Shown here piece after piece: positions 16,686-27,894 of a stretch of 64,000 nucleotides of DNA (the stretch's first letter is position 1; the number at the start of each line of letters is the position of its first letter). The translations under genes were made by a program, and so were the position numbers. Where the stretch lies: contig NZ_CP109487.1 in assembly GCF_036227605.1 (NCBI RefSeq), positions 6,509,501-6,573,500 of the forward strand, written 5' to 3'. A model generated the notes under the pieces. The model saw nothing but the letters and a program-made list of their open reading frames with translations, did no database searches and had not been told where the DNA came from. The DNA is from Streptomyces sp. NBC_01439. Lineage in GTDB: Bacteria; Actinomycetota; Actinomycetes; Streptomycetales; Streptomycetaceae.

Positions 16686-17764
16686 GCTCGCCGGGGCGCA
16701 CCGAACACCTGGTCCTGGACGGCGTGCTGACGGCCGAGGAAGCCGCCCTGACGGTGGCGGGGATCCTCGCCGCGCAGCGCGCCGACGGCGCCATACCGTG
16801 GTTCCGCGGGCACCACCTCGACCCGTGGGACCACACCGAGGCCGCGATGGCGCTCGACGCGGCCGGCGAGCACGAGGCGGCGGAGCGCGCCTACGCGTGG
16901 CTGGCCCGGCACCAGAACCAGGACGGTTCCTGGTACGCGGCCTACGCCGACCGGCCGGACGGCGTGGACACCGCGGAGCCGCAGGACGCGAGCCGCGAGA
17001 GCAACTTCACCGCGTACATAGCCGTCGGCGTGTGGCACCACTACCTCTCCACCGGCGACGACACCTTCCTCGACCGCATGTGGCCGGCCGTCTACGCGGC
17101 CGTGGAGTGCGTCCTGACGCTCCAGCAGCCCGGCGGCGAGATCGGCTGGAAGCGGGAGGCGGACGGCACGGCCGTCACCGACGCCCTCCTCACCGGCTCC
17201 TCCTCCATCCACCAGGCGCTGCGCTGCGCGCTGGCCATCGCCGAGCACCGCGAGGAACCGCAGCCCGACTGGGAGCTCGCGGCGGGCGCGCTGCGGCACG
17301 CCATCCGGCGGCACCCGGAGCGGTTCCTCGACAAGAACCACTACTCGATGGACTGGTACTACCCGGTCCTCGGCGGGGCCCTGACCGGCTCGGAGGCCAA
17401 AGCGCGCATCGACGGGCGCTGGGACGAGTTCGTGGTCCCGGACCTGGGCGTGCGCTGCGTGCTGCCCAACCCGTGGGTGACGGGCGGCGAGTCCTGCGAG
17501 CTGGCGCTCGCGCTGTGGGCGACGGGCGAGTCGGACCGGGCGCTGGAGATCCTGCGCTCGATCACCCACCTGCGCGCCGACAACGGCATGTACTGGACGG
17601 GGTACGTGTTCCAGGACGAGGCCGTCTGGCCGGTGGAGCAGACCACCTGGACGGCCGGGTCGCTGCTGCTCGCCGTCGCGGCGCTCGGCGGGGACGAGGC
17701 CACCACCGAGGTGTTCGGCGGGACCTCGCTCCCGTCCGGGCTGGAGCCGGACTGCTGCGGGTGA
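16682..17764 (+). CDS. Prenyltransferase/squalene-oxidase-repeat protein
   Basis: Cytosolic alpha/alpha-barrel protein of 360 residues without a signal peptide, unlike the B12-operon relative. QNQDGSWYAAY resembles a QW-type repeat, and HHLDPWDHTEAAMALDAAG and DNGMYWTGYVFQ lie on predicted barrel helices. It lacks the DxDD protonation motif of squalene-hopene cyclases, so cyclase activity is not claimed. GTG overlaps the methyltransferase stop. The GT4-methyltransferase-barrel protein trio recurs in actinobacteria as I recall it; its pathway is not established. Could also be a glycoside-hydrolase-like barrel acting on the sugar lipid. Confidence 0.75.
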   Translation: MSSPGRTEHLVLDGVLTAEEAALTVAGILAAQRADGAIPWFRGHHLDPWDHTEAAMALDAAGEHEAAERAYAWLARHQNQDGSWYAAYADRPDGVDTAEPQDASRESNFTAYIAVGVWHHYLSTGDDTFLDRMWPAVYAAVECVLTLQQPGGEIGWKREADGTAVTDALLTGSSSIHQALRCALAIAEHREEPQPDWELAAGALRHAIRRHPERFLDKNHYSMDWYYPVLGGALTGSEAKARIDGRWDEFVVPDLGVRCVLPNPWVTGGESCELALALWATGESDRALEILRSITHLRADNGMYWTGYVFQDEAVWPVEQTTWTAGSLLLAVAALGGDEATTEVFGGTSLPSGLEPDCCG

Positions 17765-17777
17765 CCTGGCGGTCGGC

Positions 17778-18080
17778 TCAGCGGCGGTAGAGCCAGCCGG
17801 CCACGGCGTGGCCGATGAGGAGGTAGGCCACGGCGGCGATGCCGTAGCCGACCACGACCTGGACCCATGCGCGGCCGAAGGTGAACAGGTCGTAGGACCA
17901 GGCCGCGAGCCAGGAGGCGACGTCGTGGACGAGGTCGACCAGGGCGTTGCCCTGGTTGGCCTCCAGCAGGAAGAGCAGGATCCAGAGTCCGATGACGAAG
18001 GCGAGCACGTCCGCCACCAGTGCGACGGCGCGGCCTGCCTGACTGCTTCCCCGGGTGCGTACTCGTGTGTGAGTGCTCAT
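17778..18080 (-). CDS. Small membrane protein
   Basis: Predicted 100 residues: a basic N-terminus (MSTHTRVRTRGSS) and two hydrophobic helices (ADVLAFVIGLWILLFLLEAN and VQVVVGYGIAAVAYLLIGHA) separated by an amphipathic stretch. No family recognised. Convergent with the prenyltransferase-like gene, 13 bases apart. Confidence 0.7.
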   Translation of the reverse strand: MSTHTRVRTRGSSQAGRAVALVADVLAFVIGLWILLFLLEANQGNALVDLVHDVASWLAAWSYDLFTFGRAWVQVVVGYGIAAVAYLLIGHAVAGWLYRR

Positions 18081-18192
18081 GCGGCGCGTGTTGCCGCCTT
18101 GACGGGTCGTAAACCCGAACGGGTCCTCCCGGCTGGTGGAGCCGGGGGACCGGGGCGAGGCTGCGGGAGACGCCTCATTCCCGGAGGAAACC

Positions 18193-18828
18193 GTGCCCGT
18201 ACCCACGACCGTCCGATTCCGCCGCGCCCTCGCCGCCGTGGTGCTGTCCACCGCGCTGATGGTCGGTGCCACCGCATGCGGCAGTAGCGGCAACGGCCCG
18301 CGCGAGGAGCTCTCCGCCGCGTCGATGGGGGAGCTGGCCGCGCTCGCGGCGGCGGAGCCCGCCGCCGTCGAGGCCGACGAACTGGCCGCCCCGACGCCGT
18401 CGCCCAGCACCTCCGCGGAGAAGCAGAAGTTCGCCAAGACGCGCTTCGTCGCCAACGCGGGCCTCGCGGCCGGTGCGACGTACCAGTGGATCGTCAAGCC
18501 GTACCGCGCGGGCAAGTTCAAGAAGGGCGCCAAGGGCCGGACCTTCGCACTGATCAAGGCGGGCCTCGCGGGCGCGTTCGCGTACAACCGGCTCAAGGCG
18601 GCGGCCGACAACGCCAAGGGCGACCCGCTGCTGGCGAAGGCGGTGGCCCCGCTCACGGCGGGCATCGAGTCCCTGAAGGGCCTCGGCAGCAAGCTGCGCA
18701 AGGGGCAGGCGGGTGACGGTGACATCGACGCCTTCGACAGTGTCATCAACAGTGTGAAGGAAGCGGGCCAGAGTGCGGGTGCGACGGTGACGGACAAGGT
18801 CCCGAGCGTGTCCCAGCTGGGCGGCTAG
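18193..18828 (+). CDS. Putative secreted lipoprotein
   Basis: Predicted 211 residues. GTG at 18193 follows GGAGGAAA. The N-terminus has basic residues, a hydrophobic core and MVGATACGSS, which resembles a lipobox with Cys as lipidation site although the -3 residue is not ideal. An Ala/Glu/Pro-rich linker precedes a basic helical domain (KQKFAKTRFVANAGLAAGAT, then KAGKFKKGAKG). No enzyme motif seen. A 17-bp tandem repeat array begins three bases after its stop. Confidence 0.7.
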   Translation: MPVPTTVRFRRALAAVVLSTALMVGATACGSSGNGPREELSAASMGELAALAAAEPAAVEADELAAPTPSPSTSAEKQKFAKTRFVANAGLAAGATYQWIVKPYRAGKFKKGAKGRTFALIKAGLAGAFAYNRLKAAADNAKGDPLLAKAVAPLTAGIESLKGLGSKLRKGQAGDGDIDAFDSVINSVKEAGQSAGATVTDKVPSVSQLGG

Positions 18829-18831
18829 CCC

Positions 18832-18950
18832 TTGCCCTGGCCGGGCCGTTGCCCTGGCCGGGCCGTTGCCCTGGCCGGGCCGTTGCCCTGGCCGGGCCGT
18901 TGCCCTGGCCGGGCCGTTGCCCTGGCCGGGCCGTTGCCCTGGCCGGGCGG
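18832..18950. repeat. Tandem array of seven 17-bp units
   Basis: Seven consecutive copies of TTGCCCTGGCCGGGCCG; six are exact and the last ends CGG. There are no spacers. Inverted copies of the same word (CGGCCAGGGCAACGG) occur downstream at 19371-19385 and 19424-19438, on the far side of the palindromic element. Confidence 0.95.
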
Positions 18951-18982
18951 TGCGGTCCCGTTCTGGGTGCGGGCCGGTGGCC

Positions 18983-19339
18983 GCGCCTCAATCGCCGGCG
19001 GGGCTGGGTTTGGCTTCGGGTGGGGCGGTGCCCCTCCGGGGGCTCTCCTCGGCTCGCGCCAGGCGGCCGTGGTCCTGCCGTTCGGCCTGGGTTGCGCGCT
19101 CGTCCTGCGGGGAGCCCCCGGAGTGTCCCCGCCCCACGGCCCGGTGTGAGGCGGCCGGGGTGGGGGTGTGGGGACGGTGGGGGGTGTCCCCGCAGGACGA
19201 GCGCGCAACCGCCGGGTACGGCCGAGATGGCCCGTCAGGCGCGAGCCGAGGAGACACCCCCCGGCGGCCCCGCATTCCCACCCCCCGGTCCCGACCCCGC
19301 CCAGGGGGCCAAACCCAGCCCCGCCGGCGTTTGAGGCGC
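18983..19339. repeat. Large composite palindromic repeat element, copy 1
   Basis: Nested inverted repeats: outer arms CGCCTCAATCGCCGGCGGGG with GGCTGGGTTTGGC against GCCAAACCCAGCC with CCGCCGGCGTTTGAGGCG; middle arms CTCCTCGGCTCGCGCC (19045) against GGCGCGAGCCGAGGAG (19239); inner 23-bp perfect arms at 19091-19113 and 19187-19209 containing GCGCGCTCGTCCTGCGGGGA. No plausible gene inside. The same middle and inner arms recur at 51826-52056. The 18829-19492 gap is otherwise repeat DNA. Confidence 0.88.
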
Positions 19340-19340
19340 A

Positions 19341-19460
19341 ACCACCGGCCCGCACCAGCCCGGCCCGGCCCGGCCAGGGCAACGGCAGGCACCGGGCCGC
19401 ACCCGGAGGGGACCCGCACCGCCCGGCCAGGGCAACGGCAACCACCGGCCCGCACCAGCC
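19341..19460. repeat. 20-bp direct repeat pair
   Basis: ACCACCGGCCCGCACCAGCC occurs exactly at 19341-19360 and again at 19441-19460, 100 bases apart, framing the inverted 17-mer copies. Confidence 0.85.
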
Positions 19461-19492
19461 AGGCCTGGCCAGGGGACTGGTTGAATGGGTGG

Positions 19493-19879
19493 GTGATCGA
19501 GATCGTGGGGGTCGTCGCCGGCGGCGTGGTGGCCGGGTGGCTGCTGCGGCGCAAGCACCGTGCGCGGGTGGCCGCCGGGCCCGCGGCCGGGATTCCCTGC
19601 ATGGGCAGGACACCGGCCGGTGAGGGCCGCTGGCGGGTGGGCCGCGTGTACGCGGACCAGGGCGCGGCCCGGTGGGTTCCGCGGCGCGGGGAGTCCGTGG
19701 CGCTGCCCGGCGGGCGGGCCACCGGGATCCGGGTCCCGTCCGTGAAGGAGGGGATCTCCATCAATCCCGGCTCGCGGATCGTCACCTGTTCCTATGACGG
19801 CGGCGGGAGCATCGAGATCGCCGTCATGCCGTTCGACGTGCGGGAGCTGCTGGAGGCCGTACCGCAGGCCGAGTCCTGA
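19493..19879 (+). CDS. Membrane-anchored DUF2550-like protein
   Basis: Predicted 128 residues: one N-terminal membrane helix (IEIVGVVAGGVVAGWLL) then a basic stop-transfer RRKHRAR and a cytoplasmic beta-rich domain. The pattern of a GRWRVGRVYAD strand and terminal FDVRELLEAVP resembles DUF2550. GTG at 19493 is the nearest start with the helix intact; TTG four codons earlier is possible. The upstream gap is repeat DNA. Confidence 0.6.
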   Translation: MIEIVGVVAGGVVAGWLLRRKHRARVAAGPAAGIPCMGRTPAGEGRWRVGRVYADQGAARWVPRRGESVALPGGRATGIRVPSVKEGISINPGSRIVTCSYDGGGSIEIAVMPFDVRELLEAVPQAES

Positions 19880-19888
19880 CGGCCGCGC

Positions 19889-20899
19889 TCAGCCGTTGAG
19901 CTCCGCCAGGACGCGCAGGGTGTGGGGGTCCGGGGCCGTCAGGAGGAGGTCGGTGACCGGGCCCTTGCGCCAGAGGTCCAGGCGTTCCGCGATCCGTTCC
20001 CGGGGGCCGATGAGCGAGATCTCGTCGGCGAAGGCGTCCGGTACGGCCAGGACCGCCTCCTCCTTGCGGCCCGCGAGGAACAGCTCCTGGATGCGGCGGG
20101 CCTCCTCCTCGTAGCCCATGCGGGCCATCAGGTCGGCGTGGAAGTTGCGGGCCGCGTGGCCCATGCCGCCGATGTAGAAGCCGAGCATCGCCTTGACCGG
20201 GAGCAGTCCCTCCGCGACGTCGTCACAGACCTTGGCGCGGGCCATCGGCGCGATCATGAAGCCCTCGGGGAGGTCGGTGAGGGAGGCCCGGTAGACGTCG
20301 GTGCGGGTCGGGGACCAGTACAGGGGGAGCCAGCCGTCTGCGATCCGGGTGGTCTGGGCGATGTTCTTCGGGCCCTCCGCGCCGAGCAGCACCGGCAGGT
20401 CCGCCCGCAGCGGGTGGGTGATGGGCTTCAGGGGTTTGCCGATTCCGGTGGCGTCGGCGCCCCGGTACGGGTGGCCGTGGAAGCGGCCGTCGAGCTCCAC
20501 CGGGGCCTCGCGGCGCAGTACCTGGCGGATGACGTCCACGTACTCGCGGGTGGCGGTGAGCGGTGAGGAGGGGAAGGGGCGCCCGTACCAGCCCTCGACG
20601 ACCTGCGGTCCGGACAGGCCGAGGCCGAGCATCATCCGGCCGCCGGAGAGGTGGTCCAGGGTCAGGGCGTGCATGGCCGTGGCGGTCGGGGTGCGGGCGG
20701 CCATCTGCGCGATGGCCGTGCCGAGGCGGATCCGCGAGGTGTGCGCGGCGATCCAGGTCAGCGGGGTGAAGGCGTCGGAGCCCCAGGCTTCGGCGGTCCA
20801 CACCGAGTGGTAGCCGAGGTTCTCGGCCTCGGTGGCGAGGTCGAGGTGGGCGGGGGAGGGGCCGCGGCCCCAGTAGCCGAGTGCGAGTCCGAGGCGCAT
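19889..20899 (-). CDS. LLM-class F420-dependent oxidoreductase
   Basis: Luciferase-like TIM-barrel enzyme of 336 residues. The opening MRLGLALGYWGRGPSP, the FTPLTWIAAHTSRIRLGTAI block and DHLSGGRMMLGLGLSG are typical of actinobacterial F420-dependent members. ATG at 20899 follows CTGGAGGGACC. Reaction and substrate are unknown; homologues often reduce or oxidise lipid or xenobiotic intermediates. A CTGAC-5-GTCAG palindrome in its promoter also occurs at the acyl-CoA dehydrogenase promoter 17 kb away, suggesting shared control with acyl-CoA catabolism. Confidence 0.85.
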   Translation of the reverse strand: MRLGLALGYWGRGPSPAHLDLATEAENLGYHSVWTAEAWGSDAFTPLTWIAAHTSRIRLGTAIAQMAARTPTATAMHALTLDHLSGGRMMLGLGLSGPQVVEGWYGRPFPSSPLTATREYVDVIRQVLRREAPVELDGRFHGHPYRGADATGIGKPLKPITHPLRADLPVLLGAEGPKNIAQTTRIADGWLPLYWSPTRTDVYRASLTDLPEGFMIAPMARAKVCDDVAEGLLPVKAMLGFYIGGMGHAARNFHADLMARMGYEEEARRIQELFLAGRKEEAVLAVPDAFADEISLIGPRERIAERLDLWRKGPVTDLLLTAPDPHTLRVLAELNG

Positions 20900-20917
20900 G
20901 TACGGTCCCTCCAGAAT

Positions 20918-20932
20918 CTGACAAGGCGTCAG
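20918..20932. promoter_or_regulatory. Operator-like palindrome at the LLM oxidoreductase promoter
   Basis: CTGAC, 5 bases, GTCAG, extended on the left as AATCTGAC. The same motif and spacing occurs at 37910-37932. Confidence 0.65.
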
Positions 20933-20946
20933 GTGACTGTAGGGCA

Positions 20947-20978
20947 ACGGCCCCCCGCCCGGAAGGGCGGGGGGCCGT
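20947..20978 (-). terminator. Strong hairpin terminator
   Basis: ACGGCCCCCCGCCC, loop GGAA, GGGCGGGGGGCCGT: perfect 14-bp stem just after the stop of the DUF5336-like gene. Confidence 0.8.
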
Positions 20979-20999
20979 CGGTGCGGGTCCGGGCGGCGG

Positions 21000-21824
21000 T
21001 CAGCCGCGCTGGATGCCCGAGGTGTCGTTCAGCACGCCGCGGCGGCCGTCCTGGGTCTGGGCGATCAGGGTGGCCGCGCCACGCTGCTCGACGGCCAGGT
21101 ACCAGGTGCCCGGGGCGAGTTCCGCGATCGGGGTCGGGGAGCCGTCCTCCGCGTACAGCGGGCGGGCCACCGGCACCGCGAACCAGAACGGCGTGAAGTC
21201 CGCCGCCGGGGCCGGGGCCGGGGTGTGCTGGGAGTCCTGCGGACCGGGACCCGGGGTCGGGTTCGGCGTGCCGCCGTACGGCGGGACCGGCTGCGGCGTG
21301 GAACCGTACGGGGTCTGCTGCGCGCCGGGGTAGCCGTACCCGGCACCCGGCTGGGGCTGGCCCGGCTGGCCGCCGTACGGCGGGACGGCGGCGGGACGCG
21401 GCTCCGGAACGAGCTGGCCGGCGAGCGCCGGGATCTTCGCGCCGGCGACGGCCACGCCGGCCAGGGCCAGCGTGCCCAGGAAGGCGAGGATGGAGCCCGC
21501 GCCCAGGTCGAGCACGTCCGGGCAGGCGATGAGCGCCCACAGCGACGACCAGGCGGCGGAGACGGCGAGCACGGTGCCCCACGCCGTCAGCGGCAGGCCG
21601 GCCAGCTTGCGCTCCGGCTGGAAGCGGGACGCGATCAGCAGGCCGGCGGCGATGAAGGCGAGCAGGAAGATGCTGGGGAGCGCCAGGTAGTTGGAGTCGA
21701 GGTCCCACACGCTCGGCCGGTCGATACCGGTCGCGGAGTAGAAATCGAGGAACGAGGCGATGAACAGCAGCGCCGCTGCTCCGATCACCACGCCGTCGCC
21801 TCGAGTGAGGGAGCGGATGTTCAC
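21000..21824 (-). CDS. DUF5336 membrane protein with Pro/Gly-rich linker
   Basis: Predicted 274 residues. Four hydrophobic helices span residues about 13-135. They are followed by a low-complexity linker with repeated PPYGG and then a folded tail (FWFAVPVARPLYAEDGSPTP and TWYLAVEQRGAATLIAQ). This layout matches the actinobacterial DUF5336 (34-kDa antigen-like) family; the soluble tail is beta-rich. GTG at 21824, with AAGGA 11 bases upstream. Function unknown, presumably envelope-associated. Confidence 0.72.
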   Translation of the reverse strand: MNIRSLTRGDGVVIGAAALLFIASFLDFYSATGIDRPSVWDLDSNYLALPSIFLLAFIAAGLLIASRFQPERKLAGLPLTAWGTVLAVSAAWSSLWALIACPDVLDLGAGSILAFLGTLALAGVAVAGAKIPALAGQLVPEPRPAAVPPYGGQPGQPQPGAGYGYPGAQQTPYGSTPQPVPPYGGTPNPTPGPGPQDSQHTPAPAPAADFTPFWFAVPVARPLYAEDGSPTPIAELAPGTWYLAVEQRGAATLIAQTQDGRRGVLNDTSGIQRG

Positions 21825-21977
21825 GTCTTAGGTGTCCTTCTCGGTCTCGGTCGTCGTCTCGTGGTGCCGCGGTCGCAGAACGTGCCTGCAGCAGGGCGGG
21901 CGGCACCATGGTACGGAGGTTTCCCACGGCCGAGATGATCGGGGCGGCGGGTGGTCCCGCCGGACTCCCGAGGGGTA

Positions 21978-22991
21978 CTACCCGCCGAGGAATCCGACGA
22001 TGCCGTCCGCGATGCCCTGAGCCGCCTTCTGCCGCCACTCCGGACTCGTCAGTTGCGCCGCGTCCTTGGCGTCACGCATGTTGCCGCATTCGATGAACAC
22101 CTTGGGCTGGGTTGACAGGTTCAGTCCGCCGAGGTCGTCACGGACGACCAAACCGGTACCGCTGCCCAGGTAGTTGGCGGGCGCGGAGCCGGTGGTGCGG
22201 GCGAAGTTCCCGGCGATCCGCTCGCCCAGCTCCCGGGACGGTCCGACGATCTTCGCGGTGTCCGCGGCGCCGCCCTTGACCTTGGCCGGGAGGATGACGT
22301 GGAAGCCCCGGTTGCCCGCCGAGACCCCGTCGGCGTGGACGGACACGACGGCGTCGGCCTTCGCCTCGTTGCCGATGCGGGCGCGCTCGGTGATGCAGGG
22401 CCCCCACGGGCGGTCGGCCTGGTGGGTGAGGACCACCTTGGCCCCCTGGGCCTCAAGGGCGGTCCGCAGGCGCCGGGAGACGTCGAGGGTGAAGTCGGCC
22501 TCCTTGTAACCTGCGTTCGTGGTGGTGCCGGTCGTGTCGCACTCCTTGCGGCCCGTGCCGATGTCGACCTGCTGGTCGATCTCGTCGGTGTGCTCGAAGT
22601 TCCCGGCGTTGTGACCGGGGTCGACGACCACGGTCTTGCCGGCGAGCGGGCCCCTGGCGGGTGCGGGTGCGGCCGCGGTGGTGCTCTGACTGGCGCTGGG
22701 GCTCGTGCTCGCGCTGGTACTTGCGCTCGCGCCCTCGGCGGGCGCGGAGCCCGGCTTCGAGTCCCGCTGGCCCGGCGACAGGGTCGAGTGCGAGGCGGAC
22801 GGCGGCGTCGAGCGGGACGGTCCGTCGGACCCCGTCCCGGCGAACGCCTGGGTCAGGACCCAGCCCGCCAGAGTGGCCGGGGCGAGCGCGGCAACCCCGA
22901 CGACGAGCGTGGCGCGTCGGGTGAACCAGGACCGGTCCGGGTCGATGGAGGAGCCGGACTCGGGGGGCGGGGGGCTGTTGTCGTTGCGCAC
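21978..22991 (-). CDS. N-acetylmuramoyl-L-alanine amidase (Amidase_3)
   Basis: Membrane-anchored or secreted wall hydrolase of 337 residues. A cytoplasmic Pro/Ser-rich head precedes a membrane segment (ATLVVGVAALAPATLAGWVL) and a long Ser/Thr/Ala linker. The catalytic domain begins KTVVVDPGHNAGN (zinc His), with further ligands around NAGYKEADFTLDVSRRL and SVHADG, and the catalytic Glu in VFIECGNM. It cleaves the amide between muramic acid and the stem peptide. GTG at 22991 chosen as the in-frame start before the TM head. Confidence 0.88.
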   Translation of the reverse strand: MRNDNSPPPPESGSSIDPDRSWFTRRATLVVGVAALAPATLAGWVLTQAFAGTGSDGPSRSTPPSASHSTLSPGQRDSKPGSAPAEGASASTSASTSPSASQSTTAAAPAPARGPLAGKTVVVDPGHNAGNFEHTDEIDQQVDIGTGRKECDTTGTTTNAGYKEADFTLDVSRRLRTALEAQGAKVVLTHQADRPWGPCITERARIGNEAKADAVVSVHADGVSAGNRGFHVILPAKVKGGAADTAKIVGPSRELGERIAGNFARTTGSAPANYLGSGTGLVVRDDLGGLNLSTQPKVFIECGNMRDAKDAAQLTSPEWRQKAAQGIADGIVGFLGG

Positions 22992-23085
22992 GCCGCGATG
23001 CTAGACCCGCCTCCCGCCGCTCGTCCGGACCGTAGGCCATCCGAAGGCGTGGTGCGATGGTATGCCCGGCGTTCATAGGGGCGGA

Positions 23086-23700
23086 TCAGGTCCGGCGTTC
23101 ACGCCCGCGCGCCGAGCGCACCCACTCCCACGCCGTGTGCCCCACGAGAGCCAGGGCGGCGAGGACGGCGATCACACGGATCGTGCTCCAGGTCATTTCG
23201 ACGAATCTTCCCGCGGTGGCCGCTTCCACTTCCAGCCGGGTAGACGTTTCGAAGTAGACGATGAGCGGAACGAGGAGGCGGAACGGAAGCCCGCCGATTC
23301 CGGGGATCCGCGCCAGATTTCCGAACAGGCCCAGCGGGGCGCCGAATAAGAAAGCGGCAATTCCCCAGAACAGGATTCCCGACGAGACGCCGTCCCCGAC
23401 CGTCCCGTCGGCCGTCATCCCGATGGGCGCGACGGGACTCAGCCATTTGAGCAGGTAGTAGACGACCACACCGACGGCCAATGCCGAAGACGCCAGACAG
23501 GCGGACTCCACCTTCGATTTCCTGGTGTACCCGACGAGGAAGGCGAAACACGCCCACGACCATCCTCCGGAGAACACGATGTTCACCACGTGAAAGATCG
23601 GGCCGTCGAGTTTGCCGGCGAGGGCGCCGAGGGCGCCGATCAGCGCACCCGCTCCGAGAGTCAAAAATGCGGACATGGTGCGAGTGCGCAGAACATTCAC
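23086..23700 (-). CDS. DUF6518 multi-pass membrane protein
   Basis: Predicted 204 residues with about six hydrophobic helices, consistent with the DUF6518 family as I recall it. GTG at 23700 follows GGGGAG. No catalytic or transport motif seen. Codon use is slightly less GC-biased than the neighbours (AAT, GAA and TTC-rich stretches), which may hint at recent acquisition. Confidence 0.65.
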   Translation of the reverse strand: MNVLRTRTMSAFLTLGAGALIGALGALAGKLDGPIFHVVNIVFSGGWSWACFAFLVGYTRKSKVESACLASSALAVGVVVYYLLKWLSPVAPIGMTADGTVGDGVSSGILFWGIAAFLFGAPLGLFGNLARIPGIGGLPFRLLVPLIVYFETSTRLEVEAATAGRFVEMTWSTIRVIAVLAALALVGHTAWEWVRSARGRERRT

Positions 23701-23763
23701 GTCATGCTCCCCTGTCTGCGGGTCACCGGTAGAAGAGATCTGAAGGGCTCCGAAGGGAGCGAC

Positions 23764-24213
23764 CTAGAAAGGCGGCCAGTCGGATCCCGGAGGCGGGGCG
23801 GGAGAGACCCTGTTGTCGTTCCGCATGTCGAGGGGCCAGCGCTCGTCGATGACCGCAACGGCCTCCTTGCACGCCTCACAGGCATTCGGCCACTTGGCCA
23901 CGAACGGGTACGGCGAGGCGTCGAGGCCCTCGTGGGCAATGCCGCACAGCGTCGCACCGACGCCATCGGCGGAGTACGCGTACGCCGCGTCGTACGCGTG
24001 GGCGACGTCCTCCGGGAGCTGCGGGGATTCCGCCCGCCCCCACGATATGTAGCCGTACTGCGGTCGCGAGACTTCGCGCGGGTCGTATCCGAATTCGGTC
24101 CAGGCGTAGCACCAGGGGCAGAACCAGCGTTCCTTCACCTTCATGTCCCACCGCGTCGGCGGTTCATTCACCGGTATTCGGCGCATCTCATGGTCGCAGA
24201 CATCACAGATCAC
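23764..24213 (-). CDS. Hypothetical protein with several CxxC pairs
   Basis: Predicted 149 residues. CDVCDHE, CPWC and CEAC give three Cys-pair motifs suited to zinc binding. The rest is acidic and aromatic (ERWFCPWCYAWTEFGYD), and no family is recognised. The GTG at 24213 is the best start compatible with the neighbouring gene; GAGG lies 11 bases upstream. An upstream extension in the same frame would run into the methyltransferase gene. Confidence 0.6.
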   Translation of the reverse strand: MICDVCDHEMRRIPVNEPPTRWDMKVKERWFCPWCYAWTEFGYDPREVSRPQYGYISWGRAESPQLPEDVAHAYDAAYAYSADGVGATLCGIAHEGLDASPYPFVAKWPNACEACKEAVAVIDERWPLDMRNDNRVSPAPPPGSDWPPF

Positions 24214-24280
24214 ACCGCATAGTGCCTCGTTGCGCGCGGTGCCGGGAAGTCCGGGTCCGGCAAGAGCCGGAAGACAAGGC

Positions 24281-26889
<2,609 letters not shown>

Positions 26890-27045
26890 TATCGCCGTAT
26901 GTGAGTGGAGCGGCTGCCGACTGCTTCTGACCGACCGTGACCGAGTGTGTGATTCCCGACACCGGAGCGCATCCGGCTGATTACGCTCGGCGACAGGGCG
27001 AAACGAACGCCGAACGCACAGCGTGAACTTGGGGGTGACCACCTC

Positions 27046-27894
27046 ATGGTCAAGATCCGCGAGCTCGATCCCAGCGCCTCGCCGCTGGACTACTACGGGT
27101 ACGAACTGCGGCGCCTGAGGGAGCAGGCGGGCCTGAAGCAGGCGCAGTTGGGCGAGATCATCTTCTGCACCGGGTCCCTGATCGGCCAGATCGAGACGAC
27201 GAAACGCGTCCCGACCCGGGACTTCTCCGAGCGGGTGGACGCGGCGCTCAATACCGGCGGGGTGTTCTCGCGGCTGATCGGGCTCGTGCTGCGCAGCCAA
27301 CTGCCCACGTGGTTCCAGCCGTACGCGGAGATGGAGGCCCGGGCCTCGTACATCTCCACCTTCCAGGCGCAGTTGGTCTACGGGCTGCTGCAGACGCCCG
27401 CCTACGCGCGGGCCGTGCTCGGCGCGCGGACCGAGGGGGACCTGGACGGGAAGGTGGCCGCGCGGATGGATCGGCAGCGGATCCTCGACCGCGAAGACCC
27501 GCCACTGATCTGGGTGGTGCTGAGCGAGGCCGCACTGCACCAGGAGATCGGTGGCCGCGAGGTCATGCGGAATCAACTCGCCCACTTGCTGGCCCTCCAG
27601 AGGAGGGAGTGGGTGAAGGTGCAGATCCTGCCCTTCGAGGCGGGCGCCCACGCGGGGGTGATGGGCTCGTTCAACCTCCTGCGGTTCGACGACGACCCCG
27701 ACATTGCCTACACCGAGGACTTCGTGCAGGGCCATATGACGGCCAATCCGCAAGCTCTCAAGGAAGGTTCGCTCCGATACGATCATTTGCAGGCATCCGC
27801 CCTGTCCCTGGAGGGCTCGGCGGCACGGATCGCCCGCGTAATGGAGGAGCGTTATGGACACCATCCGGAACCTGACGGGCGCGCAGTGGCGTAA
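27046..27894 (+). CDS. XRE-family regulator with DUF5753 domain
   Basis: DNA-binding protein of 282 residues. The HTH lies at residues about 20-70 (LRRLREQAGLKQAQLGEII, then GSLIGQIETTKRVP). The rest is the DUF5753 ligand or partner domain (VYGLLQTPAYARAVL; GVMGSFNLLRF). This architecture is the WhiJ-like class of Streptomyces, which pairs with a small DUF397 protein to control development or antibiotic genes. ATG at 27046 follows GGGGGTGACC. The last 41 bases overlap the DUF397 gene in another frame, a typical coupled arrangement. Confidence 0.92.
   Translation: MVKIRELDPSASPLDYYGYELRRLREQAGLKQAQLGEIIFCTGSLIGQIETTKRVPTRDFSERVDAALNTGGVFSRLIGLVLRSQLPTWFQPYAEMEARASYISTFQAQLVYGLLQTPAYARAVLGARTEGDLDGKVAARMDRQRILDREDPPLIWVVLSEAALHQEIGGREVMRNQLAHLLALQRREWVKVQILPFEAGAHAGVMGSFNLLRFDDDPDIAYTEDFVQGHMTANPQALKEGSLRYDHLQASALSLEGSAARIARVMEERYGHHPEPDGRAVA

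Noticed and set aside
13705..17764. Biosynthetic gene cluster around the glycosyltransferase trio
   Set aside because: No core synthase, resistance or export genes; only a three-gene operon is supported.
16682..17764. Squalene-hopene cyclase
   Set aside because: Length is half that of the cyclases and the DxDD catalytic motif is missing.
18832..18950. CRISPR array
   Set aside because: The 17-mers are directly adjacent with no spacers and no cas genes are present.
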